This document shows positions 10,103 to 22,333 of a stretch of DNA of 63,886 bases, piece by piece. The DNA comes from Cladosporium sp. IMV 00045 (lineage: Eukaryota; Ascomycota; Dothideomycetes; Cladosporiales; Cladosporiaceae). A model generated the notes under the pieces. It saw nothing but the letters and a program-made list of their open reading frames with translations. It had not been told where the DNA came from and searched no databases. Both the position numbers and the translations under genes were made by a program. The DNA is taken from the NCBI GenBank assembly GCA_001931905.2, contig MSJI02000933.1, forward strand, positions 7,635 to 71,520, in the 5' to 3' direction. How positions within the stretch are numbered: the stretch's first letter is position 1; the number at the start of each line of letters is the position of its first letter.

Positions 10103-13100
10103 ATGGGACTCATACGGCAGTGGTATGCGCTGGTCGAAAAGACGCTGCTGATCTGCTTCTGGCGACAATGGCTCGGCACTCTGATCCGCGCCTTCTTCGC
10201 GCCAATTATTTTCTTCTTCTTCATCTCATATGCGAAGAACTTCTTCGTGCCGCCCAGTGAATTTGGAGTCGGCGGCACAGTTCCTCTGCGCTCGTTGCCG
10301 GATGCTGTTGCTAGCAGTGGAGGAGGCAGAAACACTTTTGTCTTCGTCAACAATGGCTTTACTGGAGGCCAAATATCGGAAGTCATCACGCCAATCTCGG
10401 ACACACTCACTCAAGCTGGGCTGTCCGTTCAGACCGTTGAACAAGAAACGGAACTAATGACCATCTGCCGAAGCACCATTCGATCCGTATCGAACTGCTT
10501 TGGCGCTGTATCGTTCATTTCTTCGCCAACCGAGGGAGATGGCCAGATCTGGAACTACACCCTTCGTGCGGATGGTGCGCTCGGAGGCCGTGTGTTTGTG
10601 GATCAAGACAACAACGACCCTGAAATCTACGTCTTGCCTCTACAGCATGCTATCGACAGAGAGATCGCGTTAGTGGAAGGAGCGACTCTGCCCGACCAAG
10701 TGCAGACATTCCCTTACACTTCTAAGACGAACGAAGAGCGAGACGCCAATATTGTCAGGCTTTACATGAACTCTATCATCAACATTCTCGGTCTTGCATA
10801 TTTTATTGGTTTTGTTGGTGTCGCTTACCAGCTCACTGGACAATTAGCATCGGAGCGAGAATTGGGCATGTCGCAGCTGATTGAAGCGATGATGCCAAAT
10901 AAGCGCAGGTGGGAACCACAAGCTGCACGTCTTGCTTCCATTCATTTCGCATTTTCCGTCATTTACTTCCCGTCATGGGTCATCGGAGCGGCAATCGTCA
11001 CCGTTCTCAACTATCCGGACTCGCCTGCTGGTACTTTGGTGGGCTTTTACATCATGGCTGGTCTCGCCTTGACAAGCTACTCTATCGCTTTTGCTTGTCT
11101 CTTCCGCAAAGCCCAGCTCTCTGGTATCACGGTCACTATCGTCTCGATCGTCCTCGCGATCATTGTACAAGTTGCACCGCCAACTACGGACGGCGCAGTG
11201 TACATCTTGAGTTTGTTGTTCCCGCCAATGACATTTACTCTGTTCACTATCTACATGGCATACTGGCAGCAAAACGAAATCCCCGTCGACCTCAGTCAGG
11301 GCCCACCGGGTTCTCCTTGGCAAGTTCCGGGATACGTGTTCTTCATCTTTTGCGCCATTCAATTCGTTCTGTATCCAGTCATCGGTGCGCTCATCGAGCG
11401 ACAGCTGTATGGAACAGCCTCCAAGGCCAGGACTTTGCGGCATGATACTGGAAGCAGCCCTGAGACTGTCAAAATCGTTGGAGTCAAGAAGTACTTCCCC
11501 CAAAGCTGGCTCTACAGGAATCTCTGGTCTCGATTCTCGAAAGATCCACGACAAACGGTCAAGGCTGTGGATGACATCACCATATCGGTCTTGAGGGGTC
11601 AGGTGATGATTCTTTTGGGATCCAACGGAAGTGGCAAGAGTACCACGCTCGATATGCTTGCTGGACTGCAAAGACCTACTGAGGGATCAATTGAGATGGA
11701 GGCAGCGGGAGGCATCGGTCTCTGCCCGCAAAAGAACGTGCTTTGGGACGAACTCACCGTATACGAGCACGTCAGGATCTTCAATCGCCTCAAAGCTACT
11801 ACCATCGATTCCAAGGAAACTATGAAGCAGCTCGTTACGGATTGCGATCTGCAGCAGAAGCTAGGCGCCAAGTCAAGCACGCTCTCCGGCGGTCAGAAAC
11901 GCAAATGTCAACTCGCGATGATGCTCACGGGAGGGTCGAGTCTCTGTATGCTTGACGAGGTCAGCTCCGGTCTTGATCCGCTCAGCAGACGCAAGATCTG
12001 GGATATCATCCTCGCGGAGCGTGGAAAGCGTTCTATGATTCTGACGACCCATTTCTTGGACGAAGCTGATCTTCTATCGGATGATGTCATGATTATCTCG
12101 AAGGGTAAAGTTGTTGCCCACGGATCGTCTGTCGCTCTGAAGCATGAACTCGGTGGTGGATACCGCGTGCGCATCTATCATGAAAACAAGAGAGAACTGC
12201 CTGCAGAACTCGAGCAATATCCCAAGGAAGTCCAACGCGATCAGACCGTGTATCGCCTCGCCGATTCTGCTACAGCAGCTCACTTCGTTGTGGAACTAGA
12301 GAAGGCGGGAGTATTGGATTATCAAGTCAACGGACCTCAGCTGGAGGATGTCTTTCTCAACCTAGCTGGTGAGGTGAAAGCTGAACTCGAAAAGGATCCA
12401 GGCGAGATAGTCACCCCAACGTCCTCATCTGAAAATGTTGGCCCCGTGAAGAAAGAGCTTCAGCTCGCCAAGGGCAAAAACTTGTCTTTTCTCGGACAGA
12501 CTTGGGTTCTTTTCCAGAAACGCTGGATCATCCTTCGACGCAACCCACTGCCATACCTTGCAGCATTGTTGATCCCAATCATTGCTGGTGGCTTGGTCAC
12601 GCTTTTCGTCCAAGGCCGCGAACTCGCTACCTGCGACCCCAACGAAAATGCTTCACAGGACGCGCCTATCTCGCTGCAGACTTTACTCCTCTCTGGAGGA
12701 CCAGCCCATTCCCGCAGGACCGTCAAGTACCATCTCAACGCAGATCACCGACACGCTATACCCAGGGCTGAACATCGAGCAAATCGACTCGGTGCAAGGA
12801 CTGAGAGACTACATCAACACTAATTACGCCACCACTCTTCCTGGTGGCTTTTTCCTTGGTGACACGCCGACCTTCGCCTGGCGAGGAGATTATGAGGTCT
12901 ACTTTGCCGTTGCCGTCCAAAACTTGATGAATGTCGCTCTGACCGAGACCCCCATTTACACCAGTTTCCAGCCTTTCAATACACAATGGCAGCCAAGCCT
13001 GGGCCAAACACTGCAATTCATCTTGTATCTCGGCCTTGCTATGAGTGCCTATCCAGGATTCTTCGCCTTGTACACCAACGTCGAGCGCTTGCGGACAGTC

Positions 13101-14936
13101 AGAGCTCTACACTACAGCAACGGTGTTCGTGCTGGACCTCTGTGGATCGCTTACACCGCGTTCGACTTTTGCATCGTTCTCCTGGTCAGTGCGATCACAA
13201 CTATCATGTTCGCTGCCGCTGCTCCCGCCGCTTTCTACGCCATTGGATACGTCTTCGTGGTATTCATGCTCTATGGCCTTTCCGCGCTGTTGATGGCTTA
13301 TGTCGTGTCACTATTCACCACTAGCCAGCTGGCGACGTTTGCGTTCGCCTCCGGCGGGCAGTGCTGCTTCTTCTTGATCTACTTTGTCGTCTACATGGTT
13401 CTCAACACGTTCGCAGAACCATCTGAGATCGACCAGTCTGTCGACATTGCGCATTACGTGATCGCCGCCATCTTCCCCTCTGGCAATCTCTTCAGGACTC
13501 TCGCGTCGACACTTAACGTTTTCTCAATTCTTTGTCGCGAGAACAATGAGCCGGCTGCTTACCCCGGAGACATCAGTGTGTATGGTGCATGCATTCTGTA
13601 CCTCATTGTACAATCGATCATCTTCACGATCGCTCTGGTTTGGTGGGACAGTGGATACAAGCCAGCGTTCTTAACGAGGAAGCAGCATCGTGAGCCGGAC
13701 GCCGAGGAGACTGAGGAGGTCGATCCCGAAGTCTTCACCGAAATGAAGAGGGTCGATGCTAGCAATGATGAGTTGCGTGTCCTGCACACGACGAAGACCT
13801 TCGGATCTAATACCGCTGTCAACGATATTACCTTTGGAGTCCCGCGAGGCGAGGTCTTTGCTCTCCTCGGCCCCAACGGTGCTGGTAAATCGACAACAAT
13901 GAACATGATCCGGGGCGATACCCGACCTTCTGGAAAATCCAGTGATATTCGCGTTGAAGACAGGTCTATCATCACTCATCGCGCGGCGGCTAGGCAGAAT
14001 TTGGGTGTTTGCCCGCAACACGATGCGATGGATCAAATGACCGCCATCGAGCACCTTCGCTTCTACGCTCGCGCTCGCGGCGTGCCCAACGTGGAAGACA
14101 ATGTCGACAAGGTCATCCACGCTGTCGGACTGGAGCCCTTCAAAACACGCATGGCAGCCAAGCTCTCCGGCGGTAACAAGCGCAAGCTCAGTCTCGGAAT
14201 CGCACTCATGGGCAATCCATCCGTCATCCTACTCGACGAGCCAAGCAGTGGTATGGACGCCGCATCGAAGCGCATCATGTGGCGCACTCTGCAATCCGTG
14301 TCTTCCGGTCGCTCTCTCGTGCTCACCACGCACAGCATGGAGGAAGCCGACGCTCTCGCCGATCGTGCTGGTATTATGGCTCGCCACATGCTTGCACTCG
14401 GCACAGCGGATCAGCTGCGCAAGAAGCACAGTGATGCGCTGCACATTCATCTCGTTCACAAAGACGCGCCTTACACGAGCGAAGAAGCCATGGCCGAGAT
14501 CAGGGAATTTGCCACCACCACATTCCCGGGTGCCGATATCGAAGAGCGTTCATTCCACGGTCAATTCCGCTTCAGCGTTCCCGCCAGCAAGATGGCAGCA
14601 GCGGACATGAACAGCAGAGACAGCAGCAGCGACAGCAGTCTCGGCAAGAGTGGTGCTCTCGAGAAAGAAAACTCAATGGGCTTGGCTAGAAGTGGCATCA
14701 GTGCGCTCTTCGCGCAGCTCGAAGCGAACAAAGAGAAGCTTGGGTTCGAGTATTACTCCGTCTCACAAGCGACTCTCGACCAGGTTTTCCTGAGCATTGT
14801 CGGCAAGCACAACGTCCAGGAAGAAAACTACATCGCACAGCACCAGCTCGAGCTCGAAAATAGGACAAGGTGGCAGCGGATCAAGGAGAATGCCAATCCG
14901 AAGAAGGCCCTTGGTCAGATGTGTTTCACTACTTAA
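10103..14936 (+). CDS. ABCA-type full ABC transporter with a frame break near 12.65-12.70 kb
   Basis: Two overlapping frames together encode one full transporter of about 1610 residues. Frame one (10103-12823) has a membrane helix at residues 10-35, a large lumenal loop, a block of six helices and the first nucleotide-binding domain. That domain has Walker A GSNGSGKST at about residue 506, signature LSGGQ and Walker B LCMLDE. Frame two takes over by about 12,700 and runs to 14936. It carries the second membrane block and a second NBD with GPNGAGKST, LSGGN and ILLDEP. The architecture TMD-NBD-TMD-NBD with large loops after the first helix of each half is that of subfamily A, whose members move lipids. 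The switch is from frame 2 to frame 3, meaning one extra base or two missing bases. I found no convincing GT-AG intron there. It could be an indel, an assembly error, or much less likely programmed frameshifting. Confidence 0.82.
12640..12710 (+). other. Probable site of the ABCA frame break
   Basis: Up to about 12,655 frame one reads like conserved sequence (RELATCDPNENAS). From about 12,700 frame three reads like the family again (PIPAGPSS, then TLYPGLNIEQ). The stretch between carries no GTA-type donor. Candidate GT-AG pairs of the right length class use the poor donor GTCCAA at 12608 and would remove conserved residues. Confidence 0.7.
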
Positions 14937-15453
14937 AGTGCTTTATCGGGTAGTTCATGGCAGCCGTATATATATCTAGCCTGCATTATGCATTTTGCAT
15001 TTACTTGCGTTTCATTGCATTTTCAATTTTTTGGAGGGAAGATACCATCGATAGCAGATAGATCGTTTTATTTTGTATAGACTGCCAGTGTCAATAATAC
15101 CTTGCTACCATTTCAACCTCACAATACGAAAAGAGATTCATGGACGAGAAATTGAAGTTACTGATCTAAATCCGAAAGGTACAATATTATTGTCACATGA
15201 GCCAACGAGGGCACCATAATAGTACATGTTTGATCATCGAATGTCTTCATGTAACCGCATTCACGTCTTCGCGCTTTCTGTGCCTCAGCTGAACGCCGCT
15301 TCTTCACCACAACATTGACGTAGAGGAAGGGCGAACCTCGAGACCATGGCACATCGCATGAGGCTCACACCACCACAGTTCTCAATACCAACCGTAGGCT
15401 TCCCACCTTAGCGACATACCTACGAAACTGATCCGGATCACCCGCCATCCAAA
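14937..15453. other. Intergenic region, no gene seen
   Basis: These 517 bp start with AT-rich sequence (14,970-15,220) that suits a 3' untranslated region. They end with the C-rich leader of the next gene. No open frame with domain character was found. Confidence 0.5.
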
Positions 15454-16608
15454 ATGTCCTCTCCCTCCAAGCCACCAAACAATTTCCCTCAATCAAACGA
15501 ACACATCGACAATCTAACCCAAGGGCTCGACACCCTCACCACGCATTCCAAAACAACAGAAGCGCCCCACAACCCCTCAACCAGCAGCAAAGCGACCACA
15601 TACATCCGCTCCCTCTTTCCCTATGCATCAATCGAAGACTTCGAAAACGCCTGGCACCTAGGCAACTATGTGATCGACCGAGAGACCGGCAAGAAATCCT
15701 GGGAGCCCATGTCCATCTACGTGCGCCTGGGCATGCACTTCCTCTACTACGGCTCGGAGCAGGAGGCGGCACTGCACTGGAAGCGCGTGCAGGCGCTGCT
15801 GAAGCAGCAGAGCGAGAAGATGGGCGCCCTGTACGACTCGCCCGCGAGCAAGAAGCACATCAAACCTTTCGTCGAATCTTTCGGGCTGGGTGAGAGTTTG
15901 AAGGAAATGCTGCAGCCGGATCCGGAGAAGTACGCCACTTTCAACGATTTCTTCGCGAGAGAGATCATTCCTGCGGCAAGACCGATTGCCGACCCGGAGG
16001 ATCCGCTCGCCGTCTCCTCGCCTGCTGATTGTCGCTTGACGGTTTTTCCAACGACGGATCAAGCGACTAAGTACTGGATCAAAGGGTACGGGTTCACGCT
16101 GGCCAGACTGCTCGAATCAGAAAAGCTGGCGGAGAAATTCAACGGCGGAAGCATAGCAATCGCAAGACTGGCGCCGCAAGACTACCACCGCTGGCACTCC
16201 CCCATCGACGCTCGAATCGAGAGCGTCACAGAAATCCCCGGCACGTACTACACCGTCAACCCGCAAGCGGTCACGCAGCCGGGCACGCTTGACGTTTTCT
16301 GCGAGAACAGGCGTTCCGTCATGCTCATGCGGCGGACGGCGACGGGGGCGCCCGTGGCTATTGTCGCAGTGGGCGCGATGCTCGTTGGCAGCATTGTCTA
16401 TAATCCTGGTATAATGCAAGGTGCGGAAGTCCAGCGTGGTCAGTGTCTGGGCGCTTTTCGATATGGGGGGAGTACGGTTATTGTGCTTTTCCCGCCGGGC
16501 GAGACAGTACTTGACGAGGATTTGGTGGCGAACTCGACACAGCAGGGTTGCGAGACTTCGGTGAAGGTGGGCTGGAGAATAGGAAGGGGCTCAATGACGC
16601 CGACGTGA
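15454..16608 (+). CDS. Phosphatidylserine decarboxylase family protein
   Basis: This intronless 384-residue protein belongs to the self-cleaving, pyruvoyl-dependent decarboxylases. Residues 1-45 are polar and disordered, residues 50-165 form the helical N-terminal part, and the catalytic fold follows. Visible active-site elements are SPADCR (Asp192), the DYHRWHSP motif (His245/His248) and RYGGST, where cleavage before Ser340 would make the pyruvoyl group. The GGST form rather than LGST is seen in the PSD2-like and secondary fungal branch. No membrane anchor or mitochondrial presequence is evident, so a soluble enzyme is likely. The substrate could be phosphatidylserine or another carboxylate or amino acid, because relatives of this fold have diversified. 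It is convergent with the GH63 gene, 143 bp away. Confidence 0.85.
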   Translation: MSSPSKPPNNFPQSNEHIDNLTQGLDTLTTHSKTTEAPHNPSTSSKATTYIRSLFPYASIEDFENAWHLGNYVIDRETGKKSWEPMSIYVRLGMHFLYYGSEQEAALHWKRVQALLKQQSEKMGALYDSPASKKHIKPFVESFGLGESLKEMLQPDPEKYATFNDFFAREIIPAARPIADPEDPLAVSSPADCRLTVFPTTDQATKYWIKGYGFTLARLLESEKLAEKFNGGSIAIARLAPQDYHRWHSPIDARIESVTEIPGTYYTVNPQAVTQPGTLDVFCENRRSVMLMRRTATGAPVAIVAVGAMLVGSIVYNPGIMQGAEVQRGQCLGAFRYGGSTVIVLFPPGETVLDEDLVANSTQQGCETSVKVGWRIGRGSMTPT

Positions 16609-16751
16609 AGGGCTGAGACGAAGGCCAGGATGGAGAGATGCGCAACTTTTTGCCGGTTACGGCGTTCTTGGTAGTTTTATCTATACGACTTCCTACAGAG
16701 ATCTATTCATCAAATTTCGAAGTCCAGGCCTTGCATGGCAGTACTTTTTCT

Positions 16752-19222
16752 TTACAACTCATCATGACCACCGCTCTTACCGCTGAGATCGGGGAAGTTC
16801 ATGATCTTGACGATCATGCTGGTCCAGCCGGTGAAATGCTGAGTGCGCTGACCAGCGCCAGTCTCCGGGTTGTATTGCTCCCATGCGAAGCCAGTCTCGA
16901 GCCATGAGTTGTACACGGTGTCGACCAGGTTCTGGCGCAACTCGGTATACATATCGGTGGCACGCTTCCGTTGTGGGCCAGGCTGCTGTGCGATGTCCTG
17001 TATTATCATGTTAGCTCGAATCCCGTCTATGCCACCCGGCTGCGTTTACTTACAAGCAGGTTCTTCACGATGAGGTAGTTCAAAGGCATCCAAACAGGGC
17101 TGCGCCAGTAGTTCTCAGCAGTTCCATAGTGCTCATCCTGCTTGCTCAGACTGCGAATGCCGTGAGGCGACCAGAGCTCGTCCTTATCACCGATCAGGTC
17201 CAGAATATCGCCAAGGTGCTCATGGTCCGGACCAAGCAGACCAGTCATGAAGGGGAAGATGGAAATGTAGCCCTTGTGGCAGACGTGAATGCTCTCTTCG
17301 TAGTCATCGATGGTCGCATCGCAGTACGTCTTCGCCTCGGCGTCCCAATGAAGATCATCAACGTTACGACGAATGGCTTCAGCGATCTTGGTGTATTTCG
17401 CCTCGTCTTCAGTCTCGCCCAAGTATCCGGCAATGCGACGCATGTTGCGGCTGAAAAGCCCCATCCAGCTGATCAAGTCGGTGTGCAGCTCACCAGGGTG
17501 CGGTGGTTGCGCGCGAGGGTAGTCATCAAGACCAGAAGTCAGGATGTGCTGCTCGGTGCGTCCACGCCAGCGATAGCCCTCCTTCGAAGAGAAAGCCGGG
17601 CGATCATACGACTTCAGGTCACCATACTGGGTCTTGCGGTACCAATCAAAGTGGCGCTGCAGCAACGGGTAAATAGATTTAAGCCAAGCTCTAACCTTCT
17701 CAGGGTCGGCCAGCGTATTGTGAGACCCGCTGTCCTTGTTCTCTGCCTTGTCGAGGAGTCCTTCAACCGCTGTGAACAGCGTAGGGGGGTTGGCGTAGTG
17801 TGGGTATTGAACCTGGAACTCGGGCGGGACCTTCGATCTAGCCTCACTCCCTAGAATCTGCTCACGTCCAATCCAGCCATCCTCGTCCATGAGATTGAAC
17901 CAGCTGGATAAGATCTGCATGGTGAGTTCGGGGTCCCAGTCCATGATTGGTAGAAGATGGAAACCTTCGTCCCACAGGAAGCCACGAGGGAAGAAAGGTC
18001 GCGAAGGGACGGCAGTGAAAAGCTCGTATGGGCCCTCCAGCTTGTTCTGCTTCCTCGCGCGCGCCTCAGCCGCCTCCATCCAGAAACCTTCATTTTCCTC
18101 GTCATATTCGGGAGCGTAGGAGCGGTCGACGACCTGGTCACCGTAGAAATAGCCAATACCACCGATCAGGTTACTGAACAGGCTCTTGGAGAACTCGACA
18201 TACTTAGAAAGCGTGTACGGTCCCTGCGGCTTCAACACGTCCAGGTACTTCTTGTTGAAGTTCTTGAGAGTGGTCTCGATTTGCTTGGTGACGTAGTCGG
18301 AAGAGAAAGACATCTCACGACTCTTCGGTTTGAACAGGATGTCAAATTCAAAGGCTCCCTCGAAGACCTTCTGGACCAAGTGCATGTTGCCCTGGCCCGG
18401 CTTGTTTTGAATGGTGTACGTCTGCCATGGCGGTGGCATCTTCTCGGTGGTATATTCCTCCACATATCCGTCGATGGTCGTCTTCATCGATCCGAACAGC
18501 AGCGGCTTAACCTGCCACAAAGCCTCTTCAGGCGTTTGTAGAGAGTGCACAAGTGTGTGATCAAGCGGTTTCGATTTGCCAGCCGGGTGAACGGTTTCAG
18601 GGTGAGCATTGCTCTCGGGCTCGGTGATCGTCACCGTAAACTCGCCCAGCTCGCTGGTGTGGCCATTAAAGACAACATCGCCTTCGTATCCAAGCTCTTC
18701 TGCTTCGTCGACGCCTGCTGCCTCAAGGCTACCGAGACCCTCCAAGCCAAGGTTGAAGATCACCGCGGTCTTGAGAGTGTCAATTCCATTCTGACTGCCC
18801 GCCATAGGCTCCGCATCCTCTCTTGGTGTGCCCTTGATCCTTGCTGCCCATGCACCTTCGCTGATGGTAACAAAGCTGGTCTCCAGATCGATGCCATTGC
18901 CCTTGTCGTGAATCGTCTGCACACCTCCAGTGCGTGGATCGTAGGCGTCCCAACCATAGCCGTCCATGTCCTCATTTTGCTCGCAAGTGTGACGAACATT
19001 GGTTTGAACCTTGACATAGTCCTCAACTCGTACCCATGCCAGACTAGCAGTCAAAGATTTGGGTATGCGCGGGTGAATGCCAAAGTAGAGGTTCGACTTG
19101 TAGGGACCCCATAGTAGACTTTCGTTGCTCGATTTGGTGAACACTTCAGGCTGCTGGGCCAAAGCCTGAGCAGCAGAGAGGGATGCAATCAGCGCATTGG
19201 CGCTCCATTGCTTCCACACCAT
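16752..19222 (-). CDS. CWH41: Mannosyl-oligosaccharide glucosidase (processing alpha-glucosidase I, GH63)
   Basis: The gene has two exons, 19222-17054 and 16997-16752. A 56-nt intron (17053-16998) has donor GTAAGT, branch GCTAAC and acceptor ACAG. The joined product is 804 residues. Its start has a hydrophobic segment (residues 6-22) that acts as signal or anchor for the ER lumen. The GH63 catalytic barrel in the second half shows RGFLWDEGFHLLPI and GRTEQHILTSGLDDYPRA, both typical of the family and carrying the acidic residues of the active site. Glucosidase I removes the outermost glucose from the glycan just transferred to nascent glycoproteins and is needed for normal cell-wall glucan in yeast. 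It diverges from the MMTAG2-domain gene with a 316-bp shared upstream region. I see no defects. Confidence 0.93.
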
Positions 19223-19538
19223 CGTCTATGAATGGTGTTGTTTGCTGGTTAGCAGTCAACTCCAATGCCTCGGCTCGCCTTGTAATAATTCACTTCAATG
19301 TTCCTCCAAGGCCACGTTTAGCCCGCTGTCCCTGAGACGTCATTTTCCCCAGTGCTCGGCAGTCGGCGCGCTCTGCCGCGAACTTTCGACTTGAAGGGCG
19401 GACATGTAATAGACCTTTGATTCTGTTCATAGCCCGATCTGCCTTGACCGATCAACACCACCTCTGTCGCCACATCACGACCGGCGCTCACCGCCTTTCG
19501 ACAATTTTGCGCGGCTTTGCCAGCGGCTATTGGTCAAT
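19223..19538. promoter_or_regulatory. Divergent upstream region of glucosidase I and the MMTAG2-domain gene
   Basis: These 316 bp lie between two start codons facing away from each other. No TATA box is evident. Nothing else was recognised. Confidence 0.5.
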
Positions 19539-20324
19539 ATGGATCTCCTCCAGACTGTCCGGAAGGAAGGATCGCGCGGCGGCGTAGACTTCAAATGGGA
19601 GGATGTCAAGAATGACGCTCAGCGCGAGAATTACTTAGGCCACTCACTGATGGCGCCAGTGGGACGATGGCAAAAGGGCAAGGATCTCAACTGGTACGCC
19701 AAGGCCGATGATGCTCACAAAACTGCGGAGGAGAAAGAAGCAGAGGAACGCGAGAAGCGAAAGGAGGAACTGAGGAAGGTCAAGGAAGCTGAAGAAGATG
19801 CTATGGCGAGAGCTCTCGGGCTTCCAGTACCGGACAGTAGTGCAAACACAGTTCCCCTCGGCGAGAGCAAGATCAGCCAAAGGGAAGTCAATAAGGCGTT
19901 GAAGGAGGCTTTAGACGATGGCGAGGAGCCAAGCCGCGATGCAGAGCGCCGCAGCGAGAGGAGAAAGCATCGCTCTGGGGACGACAGACGGCGCGATCGT
20001 AGCAGGGACAGAAGACGTGAAAGACACGACAGAGATGATGACAGAGCTGGAAAGCGAAGAAGACGATCGAGGTCACGGTCGAAGGAGCGAGACCATGAAC
20101 GCAAGCGATCTCACAGACACCGTTCGAGATCACGCTCCAGAGAGCCAAGGAGGCACAGGTCGCGAAGCCACGAGCGTCGACGAGATGATGATCGCCATAG
20201 CAGACGAAGGGATTATGACCATGAGCGTCCAAGAAGCCCGAGACGTGACGAGAGACGCCGCGATCGAAGCAGGAGCAGATCGCCGTATCAGCGGAATAAG
20301 TCCAGGCGAGGCAGCTTCGACTGA
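19539..20324 (+). CDS. MMTAG2-domain RS-rich nuclear protein
   Basis: The protein has 261 residues from the ATG at 19539. A TTG-initiated extension of three codons is not needed, because [15 protein letters not shown] is the conserved start of the family. The N-terminal 80 residues ([13 protein letters not shown], then [18 protein letters not shown]) match the domain of multiple myeloma tumor-associated protein 2. A Glu/Lys coiled coil follows at about residues 65-95, then a C-terminal half (about 130-261) made of RS, RD and RE dipeptides. Such RS tails target nuclear speckles and are phosphorylated by SR kinases. A role in RNA processing is inferred from this and is not shown by the sequence. 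No intron is needed. Confidence 0.85.
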   Translation: MDLLQTVRKEGSRGGVDFKWEDVKNDAQRENYLGHSLMAPVGRWQKGKDLNWYAKADDAHKTAEEKEAEEREKRKEELRKVKEAEEDAMARALGLPVPDSSANTVPLGESKISQREVNKALKEALDDGEEPSRDAERRSERRKHRSGDDRRRDRSRDRRRERHDRDDDRAGKRRRRSRSRSKERDHERKRSHRHRSRSRSREPRRHRSRSHERRRDDDRHSRRRDYDHERPRSPRRDERRRDRSRSRSPYQRNKSRRGSFD

Positions 20325-21296
20325 AGGATTCGACGAACCGAGCTCAAAGATTCGCACATTCCCAACAAACATTTCAGCATTCTCTGCACTCACGATCCCG
20401 AGACCTGGAAGTCTAGCCAACGAAAACCATTCTGAGCACTCATAATAGCAACCTGACAAAAGATCTCCTAGCCTACAGAAAGGCCGAGTTCTGGAGATGA
20501 CTCAGTGGCCTTTCAACTTCCACAATGGATTTTCGAATCGCTCGCGCTGGACTTCTCCATGTGAGCAACACCAATTGGAGACGCATGCTTGAATTTCAAC
20601 GGCGATTGCAATGCTCTGGGGCACCAGAAAAATGCTTAGGACGAGGCCTATGCACCTGGTCAATCAAGCACCTCTTGTGGATAGCCAACAAAAAATATCC
20701 CGACAGATGAACTGAACGTGGTTTATCAATATGGGTCGCTTCTATGAGTTGTCCAAAACCATTGGCTTGCTCTACGAATATTACTGGAGGTATCAATTAC
20801 TTTGATAGAAAAAGTTTTATGCCATGAACCATACGGGACGCAAAGGCACCTTTTTGGTGGAACGTGGTGAATGCCAGCTCACTACTTACAACCGAGTGTT
20901 CTCGACTTTGCTCCACAAGTTCTGCTTCACCAGCGTCGGGTTATCACACGTTCTAGAATGCCACAACAAGAGAGATGATGCAGCACTTTTGAAAAAGCAC
21001 ACATGATCGATTCCTGCGTTATCTCGACTATCAAATACCTGCAAACATATATTTTGTTCTGCCGGAGAGCCGGATGTGTCGCAACTCGGCGATGCGCGGA
21101 AAAATGCGGGTTACAACCCATGTCAAACGGCCGCCTCCGCAACAAACCATTAATGGCGCATCTAGATCGATCATGGAACTCTGCGAAAGGCCATAAGTAT
21201 GAATGCAATGCAAATTCATCCTCAAAGACCATCACACAACATCAGAACAACCACACAACAATTGTACGATTCACAGCCTTCCACTAGTGCAACACA
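20325..21296. other. Intergenic region, no gene seen
   Basis: These 972 bp are moderately AT-rich and carry only short frames with no motif. The last 100 bp, rich in CA, probably form the leader of the next gene. Confidence 0.5.
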
Positions 21297-21959
21297 ATGG
21301 AGGGATCCGCACTGTTCATAATGGCGGCGCCACACGCATCAAACCCCGTCCACCACTACCCAGAGCTATGCTCCACTTGCGCAGCTCGCTACCAACGACA
21401 TGAAGCGCGACGAAGCCTATCTACCTGGTCTGAAGGATCCACAGACATCCTTTCAGAAACCGACGGCGCAAACGTCGAAGCACAACTAGCAGCTGAAGAC
21501 TCTCCCTTCGCCCCACCACCACCATACACCAGTCGCACTAGAGCTCAGCGGACTGGGTCAAGCCCACCTGCGTACCGCGATGTCATCTGCTCGACGCCAC
21601 CGCCAGGCGTCGAAACAACGTCCATCCAAGTCACGATTCGCTACACGGACAACCTCATCCTTGAGGACGACGGCTGGTCCAAAGCCGTCTGTCCCACGGC
21701 TCGCAAGTACAAAGCCATCATCAGAGTCTACGACACCATGGAGTGGGAACGGTTCTGGAAATGTCTGAGAGGCATCAAGCCTTCGGTGACGAAGGGGCAA
21801 GGCGGGCTAAAGGATGTCAGGGCCTTGAGGCGGAAGACGAAGTGGGAGAGAGTCACGGGGACGAGGATGCTGGGAGTTCGACTTCGGCAGACCAATTGGG
21901 AGGAGATCAGACATGGGATCTGTTGTGGAGAGATGGACAAGATTGTTGTTAATGCTTGA
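21297..21959 (+). CDS. PPxY-motif protein of unknown function, copy 1
   Basis: I do not recognise this 220-residue protein. Residues 1-100 are polar and Pro/Ser/Thr-rich. They contain a CSTC pair (25-28) and two WW-domain-binding motifs, PPPY (74-77) and PPAY (90-93). Residues 105-220 look folded, with alternating strands and helices and several conserved-looking Trp residues (WERFWKCL, NWEEI) and a C-terminal IVV strand. The gene 375 bp downstream encodes a shorter protein with the same plan (PPxY tail then an alpha/beta domain ending in a similar strand), so the two may be tandem duplicates. PPxY proteins often bind Nedd4/Rsp5-type ubiquitin ligases, but that is inference here. Start: first ATG of the frame. 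Confidence 0.6.
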   Translation: MEGSALFIMAAPHASNPVHHYPELCSTCAARYQRHEARRSLSTWSEGSTDILSETDGANVEAQLAAEDSPFAPPPPYTSRTRAQRTGSSPPAYRDVICSTPPPGVETTSIQVTIRYTDNLILEDDGWSKAVCPTARKYKAIIRVYDTMEWERFWKCLRGIKPSVTKGQGGLKDVRALRRKTKWERVTGTRMLGVRLRQTNWEEIRHGICCGEMDKIVVNA

Positions 21960-22333
21960 TGAGGTTTCTTTTTCTGATGACTTTCTGTCCGCAATCAGGG
22001 CGGTTTGAGCAAGACGCTCGATTGATCACATACATGTAATATCACGATATTAATGCATTGACGTACGTTCACCTCTCCAACCATCCATCGATTGGTAATG
22101 CCGCATTCTCCCCAACTTTACAGCAGTCACCACATCAAGACAAAAAGCATTAGACCAACCTCGCCGGAGCCCGTACTTAACCCAGCATTAACCGCGACAT
22201 GATCTAACCTCGATATAAAACCCCAATCGAAGATCTGGTACGATCCCCCCTCCCAGATCTCCCAACATAACACCCACCTCCTCATCGCCACATCTATCAA
22301 ACACCAACAAACAAAACGACCCGGACAAAAACG
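21960..22333. other. Spacer between the two PPxY genes
   Basis: This 374-bp stretch contains a TATA-like box (TATAAAA, 22214-22220) 114 bp upstream of the next start and a C/A-rich leader. No other element was recognised. Confidence 0.5.
22214..22220 (+). promoter_or_regulatory. TATA-like box of PPxY gene copy 2
   Basis: TATAAAA lies within CGATATAAAACC, 114 bp before the ATG at 22334. It is followed by a C/A-rich, G-poor stretch typical of fungal leaders. Confidence 0.5.

Noticed and set aside
19918..20445. A 175-codon open frame overlapping the RS-rich gene in another frame and passing its stop
   Set aside because: Long shadow frames are expected opposite or beside Arg/Ser-rich repeats such as CGAGAC. 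The product has no domain character, while the RS frame carries the conserved MMTAG2 start.
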